Of a stretch of 64,000 bases of DNA, positions 8,145 to 16,639 are shown one piece after another; the first letter of the stretch is position 1; every line of letters starts with the position of its first letter. The position numbers and the translations under genes were made by a program. The notes under the pieces were generated by a model. It had not been told where the DNA came from. It saw nothing but the letters and a program-made list of their open reading frames with translations, and did not search any database. The DNA is from an uncultured Mucilaginibacter sp. (GTDB taxonomy: Bacteria; Bacteroidota; Bacteroidia; Sphingobacteriales; Sphingobacteriaceae): the NCBI GenBank assembly GCA_903891475.1, contig CAITEP010000009.1:1-64000 (forward strand). The letters run 5' to 3'.

Positions 8145-10856
8145 ATGTCTGAAAATCAAATTTTAACAAATCATAACTCTTTTACAGAAGCTGTTGCCAA
8201 CAATTGTATGCACCATTTGTTTGAAAGAATGGTGGAAGAAGATCCGCATGCTGTTGCCTTGGTATTTGAAAATAAAATTTTAACTTTTCGCGAATTAAAC
8301 GACAAATCAAACAAGCTTGCCAACTATTTAGTTAAGAATCATCATATAAAGCCTGATGATCTTATTGGCATAAGGCTTGATAGAAGTGAAAGAATGATTA
8401 TTGGCATTTTAGCCATACTCAAAGCTGGTGGTGGTTATGTTCCAATTGATCCCGATTCGAGTATTGAAAGGTTCAATCTTATTTGTTCTGATGCTTCGCT
8501 CAAAGTAGTATTGTGTGATAAGCCTTTTTCTAATTCAAACTTAAAAAACGAAATTACTTTTATCGATTTATTTGACGAAAATTGTTATAGTGGTAATGGT
8601 GATAATTTAAATATTTTATTAAGTGGTAATAGCACAGCCTATGTAATTTATACTTCGGGTAGCACCGGTACCCCAAAAGGCGGTAAAATTGGTCATGATA
8701 GTTTGTATAACTTCATTATACATTTTTTGAAACCTGATAAACTTACTCCGAATGATAGGTTTTTACAAATTTCAAACTATCTTTTTGATGTTAGTATAAT
8801 GGAATTATTGGTGCCTTTATGCTACGGTTCAAGAATAATAATACTCGAAAAAGGAGTACAAGCCTACCCCGAAAAAATAATTAAAGCGGTAGAAGACAAT
8901 AAAATTACCATGTTGTTTTTTACGCCAGCTATGTTGCAATTATTTTTAGATTTCTTAATATCATTTAAATATGATGTTAAAAAGCTGAAAAGCTTAAAAA
9001 AGGTTGTAGTTGGTGGTGAGGCATTAACAGTAAAACTCGCCAATTTGTTTAATAATTTAATATACAAGGCAAACGGCACAAGGTTAACTAATATTTATGG
9101 CCCTTCGGAGGCGACAGTTTGGGTAACGACATGGGATTGCGAAAGTAAAGAAGAGTTACAAATTGTACCAATAGGAAAGCCAGTTGAAAATACTGATATA
9201 TATATTCTGGATGATAACAACAAAATGCTGCCAAATGGTGAAGCCGGCGAAATTGTAATTGGTGGCATACCTGTAGGCAAAGGATATTTAAACAGACCAG
9301 AACTTAATGAAGAAAAATTTGTTCCAAATCCTTTTCGTCCAGGAGAAAAAATGTACAAAACAGGCGATAAGGGGAGGTATTTACCTGATGGTAACATTGA
9401 ATTTTTAGGTAGGGTTGATAACTTGATTAAATTGAATGGTAACCGTATTGAACTGGGCGAAATTGAAAATTGTATCCTCAACTTTGATCAAGTAAAGGAG
9501 TGTATTGTTTTAATGCACAACATAAATGGATCTAACGAATTGGTTGCTTACTTTACAACTACAAGTGAAAACGTCGATGAAAATTTGCTGATTGATGAAA
9601 TAGTAGCCGGACTTAATAATATTTTACCAGGTTATATGATTCCAGATTTCTACATGAAGCTAGATTCATTTTTAATTAACCCAAATGGTAAAGTAGATAG
9701 GAAGAGTTTTCCATTACCTACTAAGCGTTATTATAAACATATTAGTAAATATGTAGCACCTTCTACTGATACAGAAAAAAAGCTTACTGCCATTATTGAA
9801 AAAATACTGAATGCCGAAAAAATTAGCATTGATGATATAATTTTCAATATTGGTGTAAAATCTTTATTGGTTACAAAAATAATAATAGAGATTAATGCCA
9901 TTTTAAATACAACCATTAGCGTTTCTCAGTTTTTTCATTTTCCATCAATAAGAGGACTCGCATTTTTAATTGATAGGGAAATTGTACCCGATACTAATGC
10001 ATTTACTTTATTAAAAGAAGGTACCGGAACTCCTTTGTTTTTATTACCCGGATATAAAGGCGACCAGTTGAATTTTTTCGCGTTTGCTGCTGATTATAAA
10101 GTAGACCAACCACTGTATAGTATTGATTTTTTATACGAAGAGGAGCATAAGTCCTTCGTTTATGATGAATTATACTTAAGCAAAATGGCTTCTTATTTAA
10201 TCAGTCAAATAAAACAAATTCAACCACAAGGGCCATATAATTTATTAGGTTATTCATCCGGCGGTATCATCGCTTTTGAAATTGCGGCACAACTGCAAAA
10301 GGCAGGTAATAAGGTTGGCTTATTAGGCACCATAGGCTCAACACCACCATTTAAAAGCAAAGGTTTGCTACGAAAACTAATGTTAATTAGAGAGCTTAAT
10401 TTTTTGTTAAGTCCTGATTTTTATACGGTTCAAAAGTATTTCACCATCAGATTTCCACATATTATTAAAGTAACTACCAGTAAATTAATTAATCATTTTA
10501 AAAAATCTGGTATTAAAAATATTGTTGTTAAATCAGCAAATGAAAGTGATGAAAACCAAAATTTTGTACTTTCAAACAATACTGTTTTTAACATGTCATA
10601 TCAAACCCAATTAACTTATAAGGGCGATATAATATTGATTTATGAGGATTTATTGAATATTAATTTTAACAGCTATAAAATAGAAGATTTTTATTTATTT
10701 AAAAGCCTACCTCAAATTTGGAAAAAGTTTGTAAAAGGAAAAATTATTACTCATAAAATTGATTGTAACCACCAGGAGCTAGTAATAGAGCCATATGCTA
10801 ATATGATTGCTGTGATTATTGCTGATTATTTCGATAAAAACCCTGAATTTAAATAG
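8145..10856 (+). CDS. Single-module NRPS-like enzyme (adenylation-thiolation-thioesterase)
   Basis: 903-aa protein with no condensation domain. The adenylation domain (about 20-525) has core A3 YTSGSTGTPKG (169-179), A5 NIYGPSEATVW, A7 YKTGD, A8 GRVDNLIKLNGNRIELGEIE and A10 NPNGKVDRK. A carrier domain (about 540-615) has the pantetheinylated Ser573 in an atypical IGVKSLL context, where LGGHSLL is usual. A thioesterase (about 620-900) has GYSSG with Ser704 and a late His in CNHQELV. Asp in FDVS, matching PheA Asp235, indicates an alpha-amino acid substrate. ATG 8145 is preferred over an in-frame TTG 12 nt upstream. No PPTase, partner module or exporter is nearby, so the product is unknown. Confidence 0.9.
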   Translation: MSENQILTNHNSFTEAVANNCMHHLFERMVEEDPHAVALVFENKILTFRELNDKSNKLANYLVKNHHIKPDDLIGIRLDRSERMIIGILAILKAGGGYVPIDPDSSIERFNLICSDASLKVVLCDKPFSNSNLKNEITFIDLFDENCYSGNGDNLNILLSGNSTAYVIYTSGSTGTPKGGKIGHDSLYNFIIHFLKPDKLTPNDRFLQISNYLFDVSIMELLVPLCYGSRIIILEKGVQAYPEKIIKAVEDNKITMLFFTPAMLQLFLDFLISFKYDVKKLKSLKKVVVGGEALTVKLANLFNNLIYKANGTRLTNIYGPSEATVWVTTWDCESKEELQIVPIGKPVENTDIYILDDNNKMLPNGEAGEIVIGGIPVGKGYLNRPELNEEKFVPNPFRPGEKMYKTGDKGRYLPDGNIEFLGRVDNLIKLNGNRIELGEIENCILNFDQVKECIVLMHNINGSNELVAYFTTTSENVDENLLIDEIVAGLNNILPGYMIPDFYMKLDSFLINPNGKVDRKSFPLPTKRYYKHISKYVAPSTDTEKKLTAIIEKILNAEKISIDDIIFNIGVKSLLVTKIIIEINAILNTTISVSQFFHFPSIRGLAFLIDREIVPDTNAFTLLKEGTGTPLFLLPGYKGDQLNFFAFAADYKVDQPLYSIDFLYEEEHKSFVYDELYLSKMASYLISQIKQIQPQGPYNLLGYSSGGIIAFEIAAQLQKAGNKVGLLGTIGSTPPFKSKGLLRKLMLIRELNFLLSPDFYTVQKYFTIRFPHIIKVTTSKLINHFKKSGIKNIVVKSANESDENQNFVLSNNTVFNMSYQTQLTYKGDIILIYEDLLNINFNSYKIEDFYLFKSLPQIWKKFVKGKIITHKIDCNHQELVIEPYANMIAVIIADYFDKNPEFK

Positions 10857-10933
10857 TACCTTATAGCTACTTTTTAGGTTATTTCTGAAATATCTCTTCC
10901 AACATATTTTAAAATTATTATAGTTTATCAATA

Positions 10934-11344
10934 CTATTTTAGGCTAAAAGAGATGGGTACCACAAACTCACATCTTACAGCTTTCCCTTTTTGAATGCCA
11001 GGATGCCATTTAGGGGATAGTTCCATCACTCTTAGTGCTTCATCATCCAATAATTTATTGACGCCTCTAATAACTTTTAAATCTCTTAAACTACCATCTT
11101 TTTCAACAACAAATCTTATAATTATCCTGCCAACTATATTGTTTTTTTTCGCCTCTGCCGGGTAAATTATATTATTTGAAAGAAAGTTATAAAATTCATT
11201 TACCCCCCCTGGAAACTCCGGGGGTGTTTCTATTTCGGTGAATATTTTGTCTTTACTGCTTTCAGGAATGCTATCTTTTTTATTTTGCGCTTTTATGTTC
11301 AAAAGGCACATAAAAAACAAAATTGTGAATAAGGTTTTTTTCAT
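10934..11344 (-). CDS. TonB C-terminal domain protein (secreted energy-transducer-like)
   Basis: 136-aa protein with an N-terminal hydrophobic signal (MKKTLFTILFFMCLLNIKA-Q) and a TonB C-terminal domain (about 45-135). Typical features are the PPEFPGG entry motif, IIYPAEAKK, the VGRIIIRFVVEKDGSL strand and LSPKWHPG. There is no long Pro/Lys spacer or proven inner-membrane anchor, so it may not energise receptors like classical TonB; such short TonB-domain proteins are common in Bacteroidota. ATG 11344 is chosen over an in-frame TTG 18 nt upstream because the signal peptide starts there. It begins 10 nt after the M1 peptidase stop, so the two are probably co-transcribed. Confidence 0.85.
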   Translation of the reverse strand: MKKTLFTILFFMCLLNIKAQNKKDSIPESSKDKIFTEIETPPEFPGGVNEFYNFLSNNIIYPAEAKKNNIVGRIIIRFVVEKDGSLRDLKVIRGVNKLLDDEALRVMELSPKWHPGIQKGKAVRCEFVVPISFSLK

Positions 11345-11354
11345 AAAGTTTAGT

Positions 11355-12950
11355 TTATTCAATTATAATTTTTTTCAAATAATAGCTATCATTATCAATT
11401 ACAGGTAGTGTTTTACTTTCAATTACTACTCCTGCTTTACTTAAAATAATTCTTTTAGTGCCAAAATCTGTCGTTATATCTATAGGAAGGGGAATTGAAA
11501 TGTTTTTTAAGCTTATTAAATATTTATTGTTTAGCTTAGTTAAAACATGAATATCCAATTTACTGGTTGTTCTTAGGAATAAATCAAATAATGGTTTTAA
11601 ATCAGTGCCAGACTCTTTGGAAAAAAATTGTTCCACATCATCCGTATTTACCAAATTATCATAAGTATAATTAGTAGATGTTACAAACTTTTTTAAAGCC
11701 GGAAAGAAAACACTATCACCAATTACATATCTAATAGTATGCATAAAGAACGCGCCTTTGCCATAAATATCACCATTATAAGCCGCTTCTTCATCAATAT
11801 CCTTACCTCTTACAATAGGTATTTTATTACCAAACTTTGTAGCAGCATCTTTAAAATATTTGATATAAGCAGCCTCACCGTCATATTCTCTAACATAAAG
11901 CGCATCGCCAAAAGTATTGATACCTTCATGTATCCAATAATCGGCCCAGTCTTTGGCTGTTACCTTATTACCCCACCATTCGTGACCAAATTCATGGTGC
12001 ATTAACCAATCATAATCTTCACCACCAATTTTGGTATACCTGAATTTATTACCATAAGCATTCATGGTTTGGTGTTCCATACCTAAATGCGGTGTCTCGC
12101 AAATGGCAATCTTTTCTTTAGCCCAAGGGTATTCACCAAAATATTTTTCCTCTTCATGCACCGTCTTTTCAAGAATATCGAGGTGATGGACTGCTTTAGA
12201 TTCATGTTCCTTTAAAACATAAAACTGTAAGGGTACCTTATTTCCATTAATAGTAGTGTAAGTTCTACTTACAACAGCATAATCACCTACATTAAACAGG
12301 ATACTATAATTGTTTATGGTATAATTTGTTTTCCAATGGAAAGTTGCTGTTTTGCCGTGTTTAACCACCTTTTGCAGTAAACCCGGACCAGCAACTACCA
12401 AATCTTTAGGTACGGTGATAAACATATCTACCCCTTCATTTGGTTCATCGGAGGGGTGATCTTTACAAGGGAAATATATTTTACCACCTGTACCTTCGGC
12501 AGTAATTGCCAGCCATTGGTGCCCGGTTGAATCTCTGGTCCAAGTAAAGCCATCATCCCAAGGTGGTCGACGGGCAACATGTGGCTTTCCGCCATAAAAT
12601 ACCTTAACACTGGCTTTGCCTGCTGGTAGTTCATTGTTTAGGTTGATGGTAATGAGGTTGTTTTTATATATAAATGGTTGCGGTTTATTATTAACCAAAA
12701 TTTTTGAAACATTGAGCGAATCGAGCAAATCAAAAAGCAATACTTTAGCAGGTTGCGCCATGTTTACGTCAATAATGGTATATCCATTAATTGATTTTTG
12801 TTCAAAATCAACATTTAAAGCCATTGTATAATGCCGCACATCCATAATGGCCTGTTCGGGTTTTAATTTACCGCCCGAAGTTAATACCTGTGCCTTTACT
12901 TGGCTTGCAAAAATCATTAGGATTATTGCTGGAAATATTTTTTTTATCAT
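11355..12950 (-). CDS. M1 family aminopeptidase, short form
   Basis: 531-aa secreted zinc aminopeptidase-like enzyme; signal peptide 1-20 cut after QVKA. The N-terminal beta-saddle domain is followed by the exopeptidase segment LGMEHQT (289-295, equivalent to GxMEN), zinc motif HEFGH (319-323) and third ligand Glu342 in HEGINTF. It lacks the long C-terminal helical domain of PepN-type M1 enzymes, as do other short Bacteroidota members. It probably trims peptides in the periplasm or outside the cell. It overlaps or nearly abuts the TonB-domain gene downstream. Another M1 peptidase lies at 22.6-24.6 kb with only motif-level similarity, so the two are not a recent duplication. Confidence 0.93.
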   Translation of the reverse strand: MIKKIFPAIILMIFASQVKAQVLTSGGKLKPEQAIMDVRHYTMALNVDFEQKSINGYTIIDVNMAQPAKVLLFDLLDSLNVSKILVNNKPQPFIYKNNLITINLNNELPAGKASVKVFYGGKPHVARRPPWDDGFTWTRDSTGHQWLAITAEGTGGKIYFPCKDHPSDEPNEGVDMFITVPKDLVVAGPGLLQKVVKHGKTATFHWKTNYTINNYSILFNVGDYAVVSRTYTTINGNKVPLQFYVLKEHESKAVHHLDILEKTVHEEEKYFGEYPWAKEKIAICETPHLGMEHQTMNAYGNKFRYTKIGGEDYDWLMHHEFGHEWWGNKVTAKDWADYWIHEGINTFGDALYVREYDGEAAYIKYFKDAATKFGNKIPIVRGKDIDEEAAYNGDIYGKGAFFMHTIRYVIGDSVFFPALKKFVTSTNYTYDNLVNTDDVEQFFSKESGTDLKPLFDLFLRTTSKLDIHVLTKLNNKYLISLKNISIPLPIDITTDFGTKRIILSKAGVVIESKTLPVIDNDSYYLKKIIIE

Positions 12951-13114
12951 TTTACTCAGTTATATTAAACTTTATTGGAATAGCTTATGGTACTTTAACG
13001 GGTTTTTCAATTATGTTTAGCAGGGATCCGTTTCTAGGACAATTTCCCATCAAAATCAAAATCTAAAATTAAAAACAATTCCGAAATTGAGAATCCGACA
13101 TCAGAATTTAAAAC

Positions 13115-14089
13115 CTAGTGCTCCCTTACCAATAGTCCATCAGCAAAGTTTCTTAAATATTGTTTATTAGCTTCCGGTATGGCTACTTTTTCTAAAGAAT
13201 TAAAGGCTGTATCCGCAAATTCCTGCATTTTTAATTCTGCCCGTGTTCGTATATCCAATTGGTTGTATATTCGTGTAATAGCTAAAACCTTTTCTGTGTT
13301 ATCAAATTCAGTAAGATGAAGCCAATAATTTAAATCTTTTAGATTATTTTGATCAGCTAGTTCAGTAGCTTTTAAAAGGAGGAAGGTTTTTTTATTCGAG
13401 ATAATATCACCACCTACTTGTTTGCCAAATTTATCAGGGTCGCCGTAAACATCTAAAATATCATCCTGTAGTTGAAAGGCGATACCTAAATTCTCGCCAA
13501 AACCATATAAATACGCTGCGTCTTGGCTGCTTGCACCACCTAATAATGCCCCAATTTTTAATGCCCCTCCCAATAATACCGCCGTTTTTAAGCGAATCAT
13601 ATTTAGGTACTCATCAATGGTAACATTTGTTCGGGTCTCAAAATCCATGTCAAATTGCTGACCTTCGCACACACCAACCGCGGTTTGGTTAAAAACTTGA
13701 AGTGTTGCTGCCAATAAATGCTCGGGTACACGCATCATCAGTTTATAGGCCTCCACCAGCATTACATCACCCGATAATATGCCTACATTTTGGTTCCATT
13801 TACTATGTACGGTGGCTTTACCTCGTCGCAGTGGCGCATTATCCATAATATCGTCATGCATCAACGTAAAATTATGGAATACTTCAATTGCTAGGGCAGG
13901 AGGGATGGCAGCCTCCAAATCGCCATTAAATAAATCGCAAGCCATCAATAACAATGCTGGCCTCATCCTTTTACCTCCTAAACTCATAATATAGGTAATG
14001 GGCTCATATAATTGAGCTGGCTCAGTAGGGAAATTGAGCTTTTCGACCGATTTTGCTATGATGGTTTGTAATTCTTGAAGTGTTTTCAT
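13115..14089 (-). CDS. Polyprenyl diphosphate synthase (trans-isoprenyl, short-chain type)
   Basis: 324-aa trans-prenyltransferase that condenses isopentenyl diphosphate units. The first Asp-rich motif is DDIMD (79-83) and the second DDILD (209-213). The FARM has no two-residue insertion and a Phe lies five residues before it (Phe74), which in the family points to products around C15-C20. Chain length is inference only. The product could feed menaquinone, carotenoid or other lipid pathways; mqnC at 53.4 kb shows that menaquinone is made here by the futalosine route. The next gene, upstream on the same strand 82 nt away, is rnr. Confidence 0.92.
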   Translation of the reverse strand: MKTLQELQTIIAKSVEKLNFPTEPAQLYEPITYIMSLGGKRMRPALLLMACDLFNGDLEAAIPPALAIEVFHNFTLMHDDIMDNAPLRRGKATVHSKWNQNVGILSGDVMLVEAYKLMMRVPEHLLAATLQVFNQTAVGVCEGQQFDMDFETRTNVTIDEYLNMIRLKTAVLLGGALKIGALLGGASSQDAAYLYGFGENLGIAFQLQDDILDVYGDPDKFGKQVGGDIISNKKTFLLLKATELADQNNLKDLNYWLHLTEFDNTEKVLAITRIYNQLDIRTRAELKMQEFADTAFNSLEKVAIPEANKQYLRNFADGLLVREH

Positions 14090-14171
14090 TAAAATTTTAT
14101 CAGGTTGAACTTATCACCAAAATGAATCGCGATATATTTATTGGCGATTAAAATAAGTTTACAACCGTTTA

Positions 14172-16313
14172 TTAGTCATTTATTAAAATAAAATCAATTT
14201 GTTTTTTGGTAAGATCAACACTTTTAACCCTAATTTTTACTTCATCGCCCAATTGGTAAACTTTCTTTTTACGTTGACCGATGATGGCATAATTTTTTTC
14301 ATCCAAGGTATAAAAGTCGTCGGATATATCACGTAGGCGAATCATACCCTCGCATTTATTTTCAATAATTTCAATATACATGCCCCATTCTGTTACCCCC
14401 GAAATTACACCACTATATATAGCGCCTATTTGGTCTTTCAAAAATTCAGCTTGTTTATATTTTATAGAGGCTCGTTCGGCATCAGCCGCTTTTTTTTCCA
14501 TTTGGGAACTATGCTGACAAAGTTTTTCGTAATGATCGGCATTGGCCGATTGTCCTCCATTAAGGTAATGGAATAACAAACGATGAACCATCACATCAGG
14601 GTAACGACGAATAGGCGAGGTAAAATGGGTATAATGATCAAAAGCCAAACCATAATGGCTCGAACTTTTTGTAGTATATATGGCTTTGGCCATTGAGCGT
14701 ATGGCTAGTTGGGTAAGTACGTTTTGTTCTTTCTTACCTTCCACATCCTCCATTAAAAAGTTAAGCGACTTTGCCGTTTCCTTATCCGACTTTGTATTGA
14801 TCTTATACCCAAACCTGGCTGCAAACTGTGCAAAGCTTGCAAGGGCTTCGGGTTTTGGTGTATCATGTACCCGATATACAAAGGTATATTTGTTTTTGCC
14901 TTTCCCTAATTTACTAGCATATTCTGCCACCTTACGATTGGCAAGCAACATAAAGTCCTCAATTAATTTATGTGCATCCTTACGTTCCTTAACATATACA
15001 CCTATAGGTTTACCAGTATCATCTAATCTAAACTTTACCTCAGTGGTTTCAAAGCTAATGGCGCCATTTTTAAATTTCCGTTCGCGGAGTTTATAGGCAA
15101 GCGCATTAAGCTTTAATATTTCTTGGTAATAGTCGCCTTGCTTGTTTTCAATTACTTCTTGAACTTCTTCATAGGTAAACCTTCGGTTTGAGTGTATGAT
15201 AGTTTTGCCATACCATTCATTTAATATATGCGCGTCTTCATTCAATTCAAAAACTGCCGAAAAGCATAATTTGTCTTCATTTGGGCGTAATGAGCATAAG
15301 CCATTTGACAGGCGTTCGGGCAACATGGGTATTACACGGTCAACCAAATAAACCGAGGTCCCTCTTTCATCGGCTTCTTTATCCAATTCTGAATCGGGTA
15401 TAATATAATGACTCACATCAGCAATATGCACACCTACCTCGTAATTTCCGTTGTCTAATACCTTATAAGAGAGCGCATCATCAAAATCTTTCGCGTCAAA
15501 CGGATCAATGGTGAAAGTATTTACATCGCGAAAGTCTCTCCTGCGTGCAATTTCATCAGCAGTAATAATATCCGGAATACTTTCGGCCTCATGTTCCACC
15601 TCATTGGTAAATGATAGCGGAAAACCATACTCAGCTAGTATGGCATTCATTTCGGTATCATTTTCACCTTGGGTACCCAATATTTGTTTAATTCTTCCAA
15701 TTGGATTTTTTGCTTCGGCGGGCCAATCGGTTATTTCGGCCACTGCCTTGATGCCATTTTTAGCCCCATTTAATTCGGCCATGGGTATAAAAATATCGTG
15801 CATCATTTTGCGATCGTCCGGAATAAAAAAGGCAAAGCGTTCCGAGAGTTTAACAATGCCTGTAAACTCCATTTTTGCACGCTGTAATATTTCAATTACC
15901 TCTCCCTCTTTTTTCTTACCACGGCTTTTAGCGTATACGTAAACCTTTACCCTATCGCCATTAAGCGCATTGCGTAATTTGCGAGGTGCTATAAAAATAT
16001 CGCTTTCAAACTCATCATCGGTTATAATATAAGCCGAGCCATCGTTGGTAAGTTCAACTCTTCCTTCTATATAAGTTTTTAATTCAAGCAATTGAAACTT
16101 TCCGGGTGCGTTTTCTTTTAATATACCCATAAAGGCTTGATCCTTCAGAATATCTAATATTACTTCCCTTGCTTCATGATCATGTACATTTAAGATAGCT
16201 GAAACTTGCTTATAATTTAGAGGTTTATTCCCATTTTTTTCAAATATATCCAAAACCATTTGTGTAAGTACCTGATCAATGGTTGAGTTATTTCTCTTTT
16301 TTTTTGATGACAT
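14172..16313 (-). CDS. rnr: Ribonuclease R
   Basis: 713-aa 3'-to-5' processive exoribonuclease that degrades structured RNA. Order: an N-terminal winged-helix region (about 12-70), cold-shock domains (about 80-225), the RNB catalytic domain with the metal-binding set in IDPFDAKDFDD (Asp270, Asp276, Asp278, Asp279), and a C-terminal S1 domain (about 630-712; GVISGVTEWGMYIEI). All the catalytic acids are present. A -7 candidate TATATTTG ends 20 nt before the ATG on the minus strand, so it probably has its own promoter and may be co-transcribed with the polyprenyl synthase gene. Confidence 0.96.
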   Translation of the reverse strand: MSSKKKRNNSTIDQVLTQMVLDIFEKNGNKPLNYKQVSAILNVHDHEAREVILDILKDQAFMGILKENAPGKFQLLELKTYIEGRVELTNDGSAYIITDDEFESDIFIAPRKLRNALNGDRVKVYVYAKSRGKKKEGEVIEILQRAKMEFTGIVKLSERFAFFIPDDRKMMHDIFIPMAELNGAKNGIKAVAEITDWPAEAKNPIGRIKQILGTQGENDTEMNAILAEYGFPLSFTNEVEHEAESIPDIITADEIARRRDFRDVNTFTIDPFDAKDFDDALSYKVLDNGNYEVGVHIADVSHYIIPDSELDKEADERGTSVYLVDRVIPMLPERLSNGLCSLRPNEDKLCFSAVFELNEDAHILNEWYGKTIIHSNRRFTYEEVQEVIENKQGDYYQEILKLNALAYKLRERKFKNGAISFETTEVKFRLDDTGKPIGVYVKERKDAHKLIEDFMLLANRKVAEYASKLGKGKNKYTFVYRVHDTPKPEALASFAQFAARFGYKINTKSDKETAKSLNFLMEDVEGKKEQNVLTQLAIRSMAKAIYTTKSSSHYGLAFDHYTHFTSPIRRYPDVMVHRLLFHYLNGGQSANADHYEKLCQHSSQMEKKAADAERASIKYKQAEFLKDQIGAIYSGVISGVTEWGMYIEIIENKCEGMIRLRDISDDFYTLDEKNYAIIGQRKKKVYQLGDEVKIRVKSVDLTKKQIDFILIND

Positions 16314-16639
16314 TATAGCCCTTTTGTTTTATACAAATATAGGTATAAGGGAAGTACCATTTGTTAAAACAAGGGCATTAATTGTTAAATGGTTTTGTGA
16401 TATCAATTCATCTTAACTTGAATTTATATTTTCAAAAGCATTCAAAATAAAACCTGAAAATTTTAAATATGACACGTTGTGCGTAATTAACATTAATTTT
16501 TTTTAATCAAAACAGTTCCTTAACAATAGCACCATTTTATTCATTTTGTTTAGTATTTATTAACCTATTGTTTTTATATCAGCAATATTGCCCTAATAAT
16601 ACGACTATACTTTTGCGGTTGATAAATTAAAATCGCATT
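16314..16639. other. 326-bp divergent intergenic region between rnr and the SusC-like gene
   Basis: It contains the rnr promoter region at its left end (TATATTTG on the minus strand) and the SusC promoter at its right end (16588-16615). The middle is AT-rich with no ORF, hairpin or RNA gene that I can support. Confidence 0.5.
16588..16615 (+). promoter_or_regulatory. Promoter of the SusC/SusD operon
   Basis: TTG (16588-16590), 17-nt spacer, TACTTTTG (16608-16615): a full match to the Bacteroidota housekeeping consensus. The predicted start of transcription is about 20 nt before the ATG, so the leader is short and there is no room for a large 5' regulatory RNA. Confidence 0.7.

Noticed and set aside
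10934..12950. TonB-domain protein and M1 peptidase as a nutrient-uptake system
   Set aside because: They are adjacent and probably co-transcribed, but no receptor or binding protein is near, so a shared function would be a guess.
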